The translations under genes and the position numbers were made by a program. Positions 39,964-49,917 of a stretch of DNA of 64,000 nucleotides are shown piece by piece. The notes beneath the pieces were generated by a model. That model did not search any database. It was not told where the DNA came from and saw only the letters and a list, made by a program, of their open reading frames with translations. The stretch is taken from positions 5,338 to 69,337 of the forward strand of contig JBFIHA010000015.1 of assembly GCA_041602035.1 (NCBI GenBank). The letters are read 5' to 3'. The DNA is from JAOTVV01 sp041602035. GTDB lineage: Bacteria > Gemmatimonadota > Gemmatimonadetes > Gemmatimonadales > GWC2-71-9. The stretch's first letter is position 1; the number at the start of each line of letters is the position of its first letter.

Positions 39964-41001
39964 ATGACCCGATGGGCTGCCGTGCTCGCCGGCGGGTCCG
40001 GAACCCGGTTCTGGCCGCTCTCTACCTCGGCGCGACCCAAGCAGTTCCTTCCCCTCACCGGAGACGAGCCCCTCCTACGTCAATCCGTGCGCCGGCTCGA
40101 TGGCCTCGTTCCCCAAGAGCAGATTCTGGTGGTGACGGGTGCGGCGTTCGTCGACCAGACCCGGGCCCTCCTCCCCGAGCTTCCGCCGGACAACGTGCTG
40201 GGGGAACCCCAGCCGGCCGGCACCGGACCGGCGCTCACTTGGGCCACGCACGTGGTGCAGGAGCGCGACGCCGGTGCCAGCGTGCTCTCACTGCATGCGG
40301 ATTGGCACATCGGTGACGATGAGGCGTTCCGGCACACCGCGAGTCATGCGCTCGATGCCGCCGAGCGGCACGACGTGTTGGTGACCGTCGGCATCGTCCC
40401 GACACGTCCCGAGGTCGGTTACGGCTACATCGAACCGGGTGACGCGCTGGACGATGACGTTCGGCGGGTGAAGCGATTCACCGAGAAGCCGGACCGTGCG
40501 CGAGCCACCACGCTGATGAATCGCGGCGCGCTCTGGAACAGTGGCCTCTTTGCCTGGACCGTCTCACGATTCTTCGCCGAAACCGCGGAGCATGCACCGG
40601 AGATCGCCCCCCACGTCGCGACCCTGGCCGACCGAGGACCAACGGCGTTCTTCGCCTCGGTCACACCCATCGTCATCGACGTTTCCCACTTCGAGCGCAG
40701 TCGGCGGGTGGCGGTCGTGCCCGGCCGATTCGCCTGGGACGACGTCGGGACGTGGGCGTCGTTGCCGCGCGTCCGTGGCACCGATGTCGCCGGAAACGTG
40801 CGTGTCGGCCACACGGTGATCCGCGACACCGAGCGGTGCGTCGTGTGGGCCCAGGACGGTCCGGTGGTCCTCGACGGCGTGCGTGATCTCGTCGTCGTCC
40901 GAGCCAACGGCATCACCCTGGTGACGACGTCGGAGCGGGCGTCGCAACTGAAGACGTTGCTCGAGCGGCTTCCCGACGAACTGCGAGCGCCCCAATCGTG
41001 A
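39964..41001 (+). CDS. Mannose-1-phosphate guanylyltransferase
   Basis: 345 aa. The nucleotidyl-transfer signature AAVLAGGSGTRFWPLSTSARPKQFLPL is at the N-terminus; GYGYIEPGD, VKRFTEKPD and ALWNSGLFAW are the ManC/Mpg sugar-phosphate motifs, and the C-terminal FAWDDVGTWASL is conserved. It makes GDP-mannose for glycans. It lacks the cupin isomerase half found in bifunctional ManC. It overlaps the next gene by 4 bp. Confidence 0.94.
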   Translation: MTRWAAVLAGGSGTRFWPLSTSARPKQFLPLTGDEPLLRQSVRRLDGLVPQEQILVVTGAAFVDQTRALLPELPPDNVLGEPQPAGTGPALTWATHVVQERDAGASVLSLHADWHIGDDEAFRHTASHALDAAERHDVLVTVGIVPTRPEVGYGYIEPGDALDDDVRRVKRFTEKPDRARATTLMNRGALWNSGLFAWTVSRFFAETAEHAPEIAPHVATLADRGPTAFFASVTPIVIDVSHFERSRRVAVVPGRFAWDDVGTWASLPRVRGTDVAGNVRVGHTVIRDTERCVVWAQDGPVVLDGVRDLVVVRANGITLVTTSERASQLKTLLERLPDELRAPQS

Positions 41002-42167
41002 CCGACCTGTATCTGACGCAGCCCAGCCTGGCGAGCGACTGGTACCCGTTCCTCCAGTGCCGCCCCATTTCCGAGCTGCGGGTTGGGGCGTGGCTCGTGC
41101 GTGAGCGATGGGAGGCCATCGCGGAGGGCGAGACCCGAGCAGTGTTCGGCCCGCTCCACCTGCACGACTTCGCCGACGACTCCGCGCCACCGGTAACGGC
41201 CGCAAAGGCGGTCACGGGACCGGCGCTCATCGGTCTGTCGACCTTCGCGCCGTCTGGCGTCCGCCCCGAGCTGCCCAAGGGGCCGGCGCGGCTGATCAAT
41301 GACGGAACCGTCGTGGGGTGGTGGGTTCCGGCCGGCACCACCTGGCGCCCGGACACCGAGTTCGGAGGGGACGAGGTGACAATCGAGGGACTCAAGTTGC
41401 ACGGGGGCTATGATCTCGTGACCGCCCTCGAGTATTTCCTCGTGGCCGACACGACCGACTTCACGCACGAAGGCGGCGACGCACTCCCGGACGGGAGCAT
41501 TCTGTTTGGCGATCCCGTCGACGCCGTCGTGCTCGGCGCGGCGGTGGAACCGGGAGTCGTGTTCGATGTGCGGCGCGGACCCATCGTGATCGAGCAGCAC
41601 ACACATGTGAAGAGCGGGACGCGACTGGAGGGCCCGCTGTATATCGGTCCCGGCTGTGAGGTGTTCGGCGGCCAGATCTCTCATTGCTCCATCGGGCCGC
41701 GCTGCAAAATCCGCGGTGAGCTCGAGTTCACGGTCGCGATCGGGTACGCCAACAAAGCACATGACGGATTCGTCGGACACTCCGTGCTCGGACGGTGGGT
41801 GAATCTGGGAGCGGGCACCACGACCTCCAACCTCAAGAACACCTACGGGGGCATTCGCCTCCAAATCGGTGACCAGCGCATCGAGACGGGGCGACAAAAC
41901 CTCGGAACGCTGTTCGGCGACCATGCCAAGACGGCCATCGGGACCCAGTTCGATACCGGTGCTGTGGTGGGGGTGGGAGCAAACGTGTTCGGGTGGACCC
42001 GCGCGCCCAAGTACGTCCCGCCATTCGCGTGGGGTGATCGAGGGGTCATGCGCCGGGACGGGTTCCTCGACATTGCTGCGAGGGTGATGCCGCGGCGTGA
42101 CGTCGCGGTCACCGATCAGGTGCGGCACACGCTGGGCCGCATCTACGATCACGCCGTCTCGGGATGA
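40998..42167 (+). CDS. GlmU-like sugar nucleotidyl/acetyltransferase with left-handed beta-helix
   Basis: 389 aa. The C-terminal half is a left-handed beta-helix with hexapeptide-like turns (VIEQHTHVKSGTRLEGPLYIG, CSIGPRCKIRGELEF, LGRWVNLGAGTTTSNLKNTYG); that last motif is typical of the alternative GlmU family. The N-terminal domain (RPISELRVGAWLVRERW) resembles its reduced nucleotidyltransferase half. A role in UDP-GlcNAc synthesis is plausible; the exact sugar is not certain. It is coupled to the upstream guanylyltransferase and the downstream MBL gene. Confidence 0.82.
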   Translation: MTDLYLTQPSLASDWYPFLQCRPISELRVGAWLVRERWEAIAEGETRAVFGPLHLHDFADDSAPPVTAAKAVTGPALIGLSTFAPSGVRPELPKGPARLINDGTVVGWWVPAGTTWRPDTEFGGDEVTIEGLKLHGGYDLVTALEYFLVADTTDFTHEGGDALPDGSILFGDPVDAVVLGAAVEPGVVFDVRRGPIVIEQHTHVKSGTRLEGPLYIGPGCEVFGGQISHCSIGPRCKIRGELEFTVAIGYANKAHDGFVGHSVLGRWVNLGAGTTTSNLKNTYGGIRLQIGDQRIETGRQNLGTLFGDHAKTAIGTQFDTGAVVGVGANVFGWTRAPKYVPPFAWGDRGVMRRDGFLDIAARVMPRRDVAVTDQVRHTLGRIYDHAVSG

Positions 42168-42970
42168 AGATCACTATCCTCGGCAGCGGCAGCCGTGGCA
42201 ACGCCATCGTGCTGCAGTCGGTGTCCACCACGATCGTGGTGGACGCCGGGTTCGGCCTCAAAGAAATGGAGCGGCGTGCGACGGACGCGGGGTTGTCGCT
42301 TGCATCGCTCGACGCCGTGGTGCTCACCCACGAGCACGGGGACCACGCGAGCGGCGCGGCGGCGCTGGCAGCGACGGCGGGCTGCCCCGTGGTCGCAACC
42401 CCAGGCACCTTAGACGCCCTCGGAATGCCCGTCGACGATGTCGCCACCGCGGCGCTTTCGCACGGAAGCCCGGTCCGAGCGGGAGGGTTCGACGTCTCGG
42501 TGTGCCGAATCAGTCATGACGCGGCCGACCCGGTGGCGCTCGCGGTTGCGGATCCCCAGACCGGCGTCCGGGTCGGCGTTGCCTACGACGTAGGGCGCAT
42601 TACGGTGAGCCTGACGCGGTTTCTTCGTTCGCTGCACGGCCTGGTCGTCGAGGCGAATCACGACGATCATCTCCTCCGCACCGGCCCCTACCCCCCCCGT
42701 GTGCGCGCCCGCATCGCGGGCCCCACGGGTCACCTGTCCAATCGCTCGGCCAGCGACCTGCTGGCTGCCGTATGCCACGGCGAGCTTCAGACCATCGTGC
42801 TGGCGCACCTGAGCGATCGGTGCAATCGACCCGACTTGGCCCGGGAGACCGTGCGGCAGGTGCTCGAGAGCAACGGATTCCGGGGTCGGCTCGTGGTGGC
42901 GTCGCAGGATGCGCCGGTCGGCCCCATCGAGGTGGGCGATCGGCAGTACGCGCTCGACGTGTTCGGCTAG
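42164..42970 (+). CDS. MBL-fold metallohydrolase (YycJ/WalJ-like)
   Basis: 268 aa. The start KITILGSGSRGNAIVLQS and the metal motif LTHEHGDHASG are characteristic of the YycJ/WalJ branch; GVAYDVGRITVSL and VVEANHDDHLLRTGPYP with HLSNRSASDLL complete the active site. Members are nucleases linked to cell-wall/DNA coordination. It converges with the HD-GYP gene with a 4-bp 3' overlap. Confidence 0.88.
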   Translation: MKITILGSGSRGNAIVLQSVSTTIVVDAGFGLKEMERRATDAGLSLASLDAVVLTHEHGDHASGAAALAATAGCPVVATPGTLDALGMPVDDVATAALSHGSPVRAGGFDVSVCRISHDAADPVALAVADPQTGVRVGVAYDVGRITVSLTRFLRSLHGLVVEANHDDHLLRTGPYPPRVRARIAGPTGHLSNRSASDLLAAVCHGELQTIVLAHLSDRCNRPDLARETVRQVLESNGFRGRLVVASQDAPVGPIEVGDRQYALDVFG

Positions 42971-44130
42971 GGTTCGCCGGCCGGGCGCCAGGCTTCGACG
43001 GCGGCCGGCTCCCACTCCGCGATCATCGCGACAAAGGCGTCCGTCATCTCGGGATCGAACTCCGCGCCTGCGCGCTCGGACAAGTACGAGAGCGCCCGGT
43101 CGTGGGGCCAGGCGTCACGGTAGGGCCGGTTGGTGCGCAACGCGTCGTACACGTCGCATACATGCACCAGCCGACTCGCGAAGTGGCAGTCGCGCGCGAA
43201 GCTGAAGGTCGGGTAGCCACCGCCGTTCAACATGATGTGATGCTCGTACGCGACCACGGCGGCCAAATCGAGCCCGGGCTCGGAGGAAAAGATGATCCGG
43301 GCGCCCTCCGCCGGGTGCCGATTCATGATCTCGCGCTCTTCGGGCTCGAGCTTCCCCGGCTTGGTGAGGATCTCGATCGGGATCCGGACCTTGCCGAGAT
43401 CGTGGAGCAGTCCGGCCACACCAAACCCCCGCACATCCTGGGATCCCAGCCCGATCCACTCCGACAGCGCCATCGTGAGCACACTGACATTCAGCGAGTG
43501 CGTGGTGGTGTACTCGTCGAACTCCCGCAGTTGCAGCAGGGGGAGCATGATGTTCTGGTCACCGTGCATCGCGACGGCCAGCGAGCGCACCACGGCCTCC
43601 GCCTCGGCGAGCGGGAGGGCCCCTCCCCTGGTGATCTCCTCGTGCATCCACCGCACGGTCGAGGCTTCTTCCGCCAACCCCATGCCGAGCGTCGTGGCCG
43701 CGATCCGCACGTGCCCATCGAGGTGCACGTCGCGCACGCCGATGGCCCCATACCGGATACCGCTGGGGCGCATCTGCCGGGCTTCGGCGGTGTCGAGCGA
43801 CGGGCCGCCGAGCCTGGCCAGGATCAGGTCGAGGAACTCCTCCAATTCATCTTTGGTGGCCGTGCGGTCGCACTCGAGCTGCTGAATGCCGACCGACGGC
43901 AGCCGCTCTGCCCACTCCCAGTCGCGAAGCTCCCGCACCGGCTGGCCGTCGGCGAGCACCTCGCTTCCCAGAAACCCGAACGTGACCTTAGGACGGTCTT
44001 CCAGGAGCCGCTGAAGGCCGGCGTAGGCGTTGTCCACCACGCGCTCCCGCGAGGCGTGGCCAGCGGGATAGAGCGACAGCACCGACAGGGCCTGTGCCAG
44101 CGCGTGGAGAAAGGCCACCTGATCTTGCAC
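42967..44130 (-). CDS. HD-GYP domain protein with novel N-terminal domain
   Basis: 387 aa. Residues ~1-110 form a domain also recognisable in the adjacent HEAT protein (FLxxxAxAL...YPxxH). The HD-GYP domain has His211 (THSLNV), His243-Asp244 (LLHDLGKVRIP), NRHPAEGARII and EHHIMLNGGGYP, then DVYDALRTNRPYR. The GYP segment reads HHIMLNGGGYP rather than HHExxDGxGYP, so c-di-GMP hydrolysis is probable but not certain. It is coupled to the HEAT gene (2-nt gap). Confidence 0.88.
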   Translation of the reverse strand: MQDQVAFLHALAQALSVLSLYPAGHASRERVVDNAYAGLQRLLEDRPKVTFGFLGSEVLADGQPVRELRDWEWAERLPSVGIQQLECDRTATKDELEEFLDLILARLGGPSLDTAEARQMRPSGIRYGAIGVRDVHLDGHVRIAATTLGMGLAEEASTVRWMHEEITRGGALPLAEAEAVVRSLAVAMHGDQNIMLPLLQLREFDEYTTTHSLNVSVLTMALSEWIGLGSQDVRGFGVAGLLHDLGKVRIPIEILTKPGKLEPEEREIMNRHPAEGARIIFSSEPGLDLAAVVAYEHHIMLNGGGYPTFSFARDCHFASRLVHVCDVYDALRTNRPYRDAWPHDRALSYLSERAGAEFDPEMTDAFVAMIAEWEPAAVEAWRPAGEP

Positions 44131-44132
44131 GA

Positions 44133-46157
44133 CTAGCTGTCCTCTCGCTCGATGCCCATGGCGGCGTCGCGAATCTCGGGATCCGGCGACCGCGCGGCGA
44201 CCACCAGGCTCTTGGTCACTCGCGGGTCCTCCCAGTGCCGATGCAACGCCCGAAGGGCCGCCAGATAGGCGGGGGATTTCGCCGGAGGTCGGCTCCGGAA
44301 GAACACGCGCTTCGGCGCCGCAAGCTCGACGAGCGTCTCCACGGCGCGAGGGTCGTCGAGCCTCCCCAGGGCACGGATGGCGAGGACCGTGAGATTCGCG
44401 TTCCGAGGTCCGCGCGCATGCACTGCCACGAGGTCGATCAGCGACGGGGGGCTGGCCACCGCTGCTGCCATCAGTCCCCGCTCGACGACCCGGGCGTCTG
44501 CGTCCTTGAGTGCCAGCGACAGCGCTAGCTCGCGGCGCTCCGGCGTGCGGAGCAATGCTCGGATCGCTTCCAAACGGACCCGTGGGTCGGAGCCGGCAAC
44601 GTAGGACTCGGGATCGAACCCAGCCGGGGACACACCGATGTCAGCAATCAGTCGAATGAGATTGCGCTGAACGTACCACGGGGCGCCCGACAGGCGTTCC
44701 GCCGCCAACGGTGCTACGTCGGCTCCCAGACGGGTGAGACGGTCGAGCAGAATGCGACGGGTCTGGGAAATCTCCGATGTGGCTAGGGCATCGAGCATCG
44801 GCACCGCCGCCTCGATCCCCATGCGCTTGATGAAGTGGTCCAGCACGGCCGTGTCGAGAGGGGAAGCACCGAGCACCCGATCGAAGATCTCGCGCCCCGC
44901 GAGGCGCTGCCAGATATGCTGCGCCACGTCAGAGCTCTCGTCCACGGTGATCGCGTCCAAGAGGCTTCGCACGTTGCCGGCCGCGACCATGCGCTCGATC
45001 GCCGAACTCAGGACCTTGCCAGTCTCACCCACCTCGAGGGCCATCTGCACCACGCGTGTGGGCTCCGGTCGGTGCTCTGCGGCCTGTGACCCGTCGCGCA
45101 CCGCGGACGCCGACGCCATCTTCGACAAGGCAGCGCCATACGCTGTCGGGTTCGGGTCCTCGAGAGACCAATCGTTCACCATCGTCCGCACCTGGTCGCG
45201 CAGGGCCACATCGGCTTCCCGGCGGCGGACCTGGCTTTCACCCTCCGTGTGGGCCGCGAGCTTCTTGAACAACCGCATGAGCGACTCCGAGATCACCTGG
45301 CTCTCCAAGCGTCCTGCCGCGCGCACCAACGCGATGACCGCGTCGATGCTCATGCCCTCCGCGGCATTGAGAAGGAAGCGCCGGCGCTCCACCGCTCCTC
45401 CCGCCAGTTGAAGCAGCTCCTCCAGCACATCGGGCTCGAGCGTCGAGATCAATGACGACACGCGGTGTCGAAGTTCGGGGGCCTCCCGCCGTCCCCGTTT
45501 TCGAAGCTCGCTCGCCAGCTTCAGCATGTAGTCGACGATGACCTTGTCGTACGCGTCGCTGCGCTTGCGGCCCTGGATTGCTTCGGCGATTTCGTCAGCG
45601 TCCAGCGCCCGCGGCCGCTGGTCCGTTTCGGTTGCGGCTTGGGCCAACGCGATCCACAGCTCGTTTGCGGCCGACCAGTCCTCCGCATGGCTCGCTTCGT
45701 CCTGGCCCATCAACTCCAGGCGGTCGTACTCCTGCGGGTGCAGATGCACGGATGGCCACGCGTCACGTCGTTCGGGGGGGGCAAGCCCAAGCGGCTCTCC
45801 GGTGCGATCGGCCTCGATCGCCAGGGTCGCCAGGAAGTCTCGCAGCTCAGCCGCGGTGACGCCGCTCACCACGCTCACGCCGGCGAGGTGATGGCGGTGG
45901 AGGCGACCGGCCAGTTCGGCCAGCACGGGGTTCATGGGATCGGTGGCAACGCCCTCGATCACTAGCTGGTCCCGCGCGATCCCCAACCGCAACTCCCGCT
46001 GCGTCAAAAGCGGCGCCAAGCGCTCGTGCAAGCGCATGGTGGCCGGCCCGAGCGACGGGTGGTCTCCCGGGTAGATAGCGTGTTTGTTCAGCGCGATGGC
46101 GAACTCGATCAGGAACGCCGAGAGCTCCGGTGAGAGCACCTCACGTTCCTCACTCAC
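44133..46157 (-). CDS. HEAT-repeat protein sharing an N-terminal domain with the adjacent HD-GYP protein
   Basis: 674 aa, no signal peptide. Residues ~10-120 (FLIEFAIALNKHAIYPGDHPS, DQLVIEGVA, GVTAAELRDFLATLA) align by pattern with the start of the HD-GYP protein. The middle is helical and charged, and the last ~250 residues are HEAT-like repeats (for example DPRVRLEAIRALLRTPERREL, DARVVERGLMAA, DDPRAVETLVELA). It probably forms a scaffold or complex with the HD-GYP protein (inference). Function not known. Confidence 0.75.
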   Translation of the reverse strand: MSEEREVLSPELSAFLIEFAIALNKHAIYPGDHPSLGPATMRLHERLAPLLTQRELRLGIARDQLVIEGVATDPMNPVLAELAGRLHRHHLAGVSVVSGVTAAELRDFLATLAIEADRTGEPLGLAPPERRDAWPSVHLHPQEYDRLELMGQDEASHAEDWSAANELWIALAQAATETDQRPRALDADEIAEAIQGRKRSDAYDKVIVDYMLKLASELRKRGRREAPELRHRVSSLISTLEPDVLEELLQLAGGAVERRRFLLNAAEGMSIDAVIALVRAAGRLESQVISESLMRLFKKLAAHTEGESQVRRREADVALRDQVRTMVNDWSLEDPNPTAYGAALSKMASASAVRDGSQAAEHRPEPTRVVQMALEVGETGKVLSSAIERMVAAGNVRSLLDAITVDESSDVAQHIWQRLAGREIFDRVLGASPLDTAVLDHFIKRMGIEAAVPMLDALATSEISQTRRILLDRLTRLGADVAPLAAERLSGAPWYVQRNLIRLIADIGVSPAGFDPESYVAGSDPRVRLEAIRALLRTPERRELALSLALKDADARVVERGLMAAAVASPPSLIDLVAVHARGPRNANLTVLAIRALGRLDDPRAVETLVELAAPKRVFFRSRPPAKSPAYLAALRALHRHWEDPRVTKSLVVAARSPDPEIRDAAMGIEREDS

Positions 46158-46199
46158 AGGCGCGTCCGTCCCAATCAGGTCCCCTCCGTCACGCGGGGG

Positions 46200-46616
46200 T
46201 CAGGATCCTGCTCGAACGCCTCCGGTTGCTGCAGGGGGTGTGCCAGGCACCGGAGGAACCGGGACGCCGTTGGGTCGCGGGGTGGGTGGACCGATCCGCG
46301 CAAGGGTGATGGGCTCCTCGAGGTCCCCCCCGAACAGCGTCAAGCTGCTGTTGCGCAGCGAGAAGTTGTAGGCGAGCCACTCACCCCCAATAGCCAGATA
46401 CACCGTGTCCGATGCGATACGCCAGCGGACGATCTCGTCACCGAAGCTCGCCGAGGAATCGGGTCGGACGACGACGGTAATCGGGCCGTCTGGAGAGTCC
46501 GCTTGCCAGGTCCCCGACAGGTCGGGCAGCTTCGAGGCTGCCGGAGTCTGGGCGCCGACCGCGCCGGGCGCAACCAGCGCCAGAGCCACCGCCGCGACCA
46601 GCCAAGGAGCCTTCAT
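46200..46616 (-). CDS. Small secreted protein of unknown function
   Basis: 138 aa from the ATG at 46616, with AAAGGTG 5 nt upstream. A signal peptide (KAPWLVAAVALALVAPGAVGAQ) is followed by LPDLSGTWQADSPDGPITVVV and FSLRNSSLTLFGGD, a beta-rich lipocalin-like pattern, and a Pro-rich tail. It is divergent from the DUF1028 gene. Function not recognised. Confidence 0.7.
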   Translation of the reverse strand: MKAPWLVAAVALALVAPGAVGAQTPAASKLPDLSGTWQADSPDGPITVVVRPDSSASFGDEIVRWRIASDTVYLAIGGEWLAYNFSLRNSSLTLFGGDLEEPITLARIGPPTPRPNGVPVPPVPGTPPAATGGVRAGS

Positions 46617-46694
46617 CGGAACACCTTTCGCCACAGTTGGTTACGGTCCACCCTGCACCCGTGCGACCTAATATACACCGGGAGGAGGAGTTCG

Positions 46695-47684
46695 ATGCGT
46701 CTCATGTTCGTGTTGGCCCTGGCCGGGGCCGCGACCGCGGTTGCCCAAGAACCGCCGGCCCGCCCGGTACACACCTATTCCATCGTGGCCATGGATTCGG
46801 TCACCGGCCACCTCGGGGTGGCCGTGCAGTCGCACTGGTTCTCGGTGGGCAGCGTGGTGCCATGGGCCGAGCCGGGCGTCGGAGCGGTGGCGACGCAATC
46901 GTTCGTTGACCCGTCCTACGGACCCCGCGGCCTGTATCTGATGCGCACCGGCACGCCCGCTCCCGAGGCGCTGGCAGCCCTGCTGCGCGCGGATCCCGAT
47001 TCGCAAGTGCGGCAGGTTGCCATGATCGATGCAGCCGGCCGAGTGGCCGCGCACACCGGATCGAAGGACATCCCTGCTGCCGGCCATCACCAGGGCCGCT
47101 GGTATTCGGTCCAGGCCAACCTGATGCGCAACGCGTCGGTGTGGCCGGCCATGGCCCGGGCCTTTGAGGCGGCGGCCGGCGATCTCGCCGAGCGGATGCT
47201 CGTCGCTCTGGAGGCGGCGGAAGCGGCGGGCGGCGACATTCGGGGCAAGCAGTCGGCCGCCCTGCTCGTGGTATCGGGAAACCGATCGGACGCACCGTGG
47301 GAGCGGGTGTTCGACCTCCGCGTGGAGGATGATCCCGACCCGCTGGGGGAGCTGCGTCGCCTGCTCACGGTGGCCCGCGCGTACAACGCCGCGACCGCCG
47401 GCGACAACTTCCTCACGATCGGACAGGTAGACAGCGCGCTCGCGAGCTATCGGCTCGCCTCCGAGCTGCTGCCCGACGAGGCGACCAACGGCGAGCTGAT
47501 TTACTGGGTGGCGGTGACGTTGGCAGACCTCGGACGCGTGGACGACGCGATTCCACTGTTTCGGCGCGCGTTCCGGCAGGATGCGAGCTGGGCCGAGCTT
47601 CTCACGCGCCTGCCGGGTGCAGGGCTGCTCAGAGCGGATCAGGCCGCACTGGAACGTATTCTCCGCGACGCTCGCCGTGACTGA
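46695..47684 (+). CDS. DUF1028 family Ntn-hydrolase-like secreted protein with C-terminal repeat region
   Basis: 329 aa from the ATG at 46695, with GGAGGAGGAG just upstream. A signal peptide ends AVAQ. HTYSIVAMDSVTGHLGVAVQ, GVGAVATQSFVDPSYGPRGL and KQSAALLVVSG are DUF1028 signatures. The C-terminal ~90 residues contain TPR-like helices (ALASYRLASELLPDEATNGEL, DDAIPLFRRAF). The biochemical role is unproven. Confidence 0.85.
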   Translation: MRLMFVLALAGAATAVAQEPPARPVHTYSIVAMDSVTGHLGVAVQSHWFSVGSVVPWAEPGVGAVATQSFVDPSYGPRGLYLMRTGTPAPEALAALLRADPDSQVRQVAMIDAAGRVAAHTGSKDIPAAGHHQGRWYSVQANLMRNASVWPAMARAFEAAAGDLAERMLVALEAAEAAGGDIRGKQSAALLVVSGNRSDAPWERVFDLRVEDDPDPLGELRRLLTVARAYNAATAGDNFLTIGQVDSALASYRLASELLPDEATNGELIYWVAVTLADLGRVDDAIPLFRRAFRQDASWAELLTRLPGAGLLRADQAALERILRDARRD

Positions 47685-47716
47685 CGGTCCGCGGCCGAAC
47701 AGCGCGCTCGGATGTG

Positions 47717-47749
47717 CACAGCGCCCCGGGGAACCCCCGGGGCGCTGTG
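47717..47749. terminator. 15-bp perfect hairpin between convergent DUF1028 and groL genes
   Basis: CACAGCGCCCCGGGG (47717-47731) pairs fully with CCCCGGGGCGCTGTG (47735-47749) around a 3-nt loop. It lies between two convergent genes; no clear U-run follows on either side, so it may act as a bidirectional roadblock or mRNA 3' end stabiliser. Confidence 0.65.
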
Positions 47750-47778
47750 CGTTCCTCTCAGGTGCTGACTGAGCCGGC

Positions 47779-49419
<1,641 letters not shown>

Positions 49420-49439
49420 ACGTGTTCTCCCCCTTTACG

Positions 49440-49754
49440 TCACTCGACGATTGCGAGGACGTCGGTTTCCTTGATGATCAGGTACTCGTCGCTCGCGATG
49501 CGCACTTCCGTGCCCGCGTACTTGGCGTACAACACCTTCTGTCCCACGCTCAGGTCCATGGGAACGCGCGCGCCCTTCTCGATTCGACCCGGGCCGACGG
49601 CCAATACTTCACCCTGGAGCGGCTTCTCCTTTGCCGTGTCGGGGATGTACAGCCCGCCACGCATCTCCTCAGCCTCCTCGAGAGGCCGGATCACGACGCG
49701 GTCGCCAAGGGGCTTGATGTTGAGCTTGGCCTTGGATTTCGTCGCAGGGGCCAT
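49440..49754 (-). CDS. groS: Co-chaperonin GroES
   Basis: 104 aa, slightly long because of a basic N-terminal extension (MAPATKSKAKLN) before the canonical IKPLGDRVVIRPLEEAEEMRGGLYIPD start. The mobile loop and KVLYAKYAGTEVRIASDEYLIIKETDVLAIVE end are intact in outline. It is the first gene of the CIRCE-controlled groES-groEL operon. Confidence 0.97.
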   Translation of the reverse strand: MAPATKSKAKLNIKPLGDRVVIRPLEEAEEMRGGLYIPDTAKEKPLQGEVLAVGPGRIEKGARVPMDLSVGQKVLYAKYAGTEVRIASDEYLIIKETDVLAIVE

Positions 49755-49806
49755 ATGCAGGTGCCTCCGATACGTAAACGGTTGTGGAAGGTAGTGTTAC
49801 AGATTG

Positions 49807-49833
49807 CTAGCACTCACCGTTATAGAGTGCTAA
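49807..49833 (-). promoter_or_regulatory. CIRCE element (HrcA operator) over the groES promoter
   Basis: The inverted repeat reads CTAGCACTC-N9-GAGTGCTAA on the plus strand, matching the CIRCE consensus TTAGCACTC-N9-GAGTGCTAA except at the first base. In the groES direction the 9-nt spacer contains TATAAC, a -10-like box, so HrcA binding would block the promoter. hrcA is not in the window. Confidence 0.93.
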
Positions 49834-49917
49834 TGGCGAGTAAGATACGCCCCCCCGACGCCGTGTCAAGGGCTGAACCGAAGCGCGCGGAGGGTGGGGG
49901 GTGTCGGGCGACGGCTC

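Noticed and set aside
40425..42152. Minus-strand open frame of 575 codons opposite the ManC and GlmU-like genes
   Set aside because: Antisense of well supported enzymes; no domain signature.
47717..47749. Calling the 15-bp hairpin a classical Rho-independent terminator
   Set aside because: No U-run follows on either strand; it is listed only as a terminator-like hairpin.
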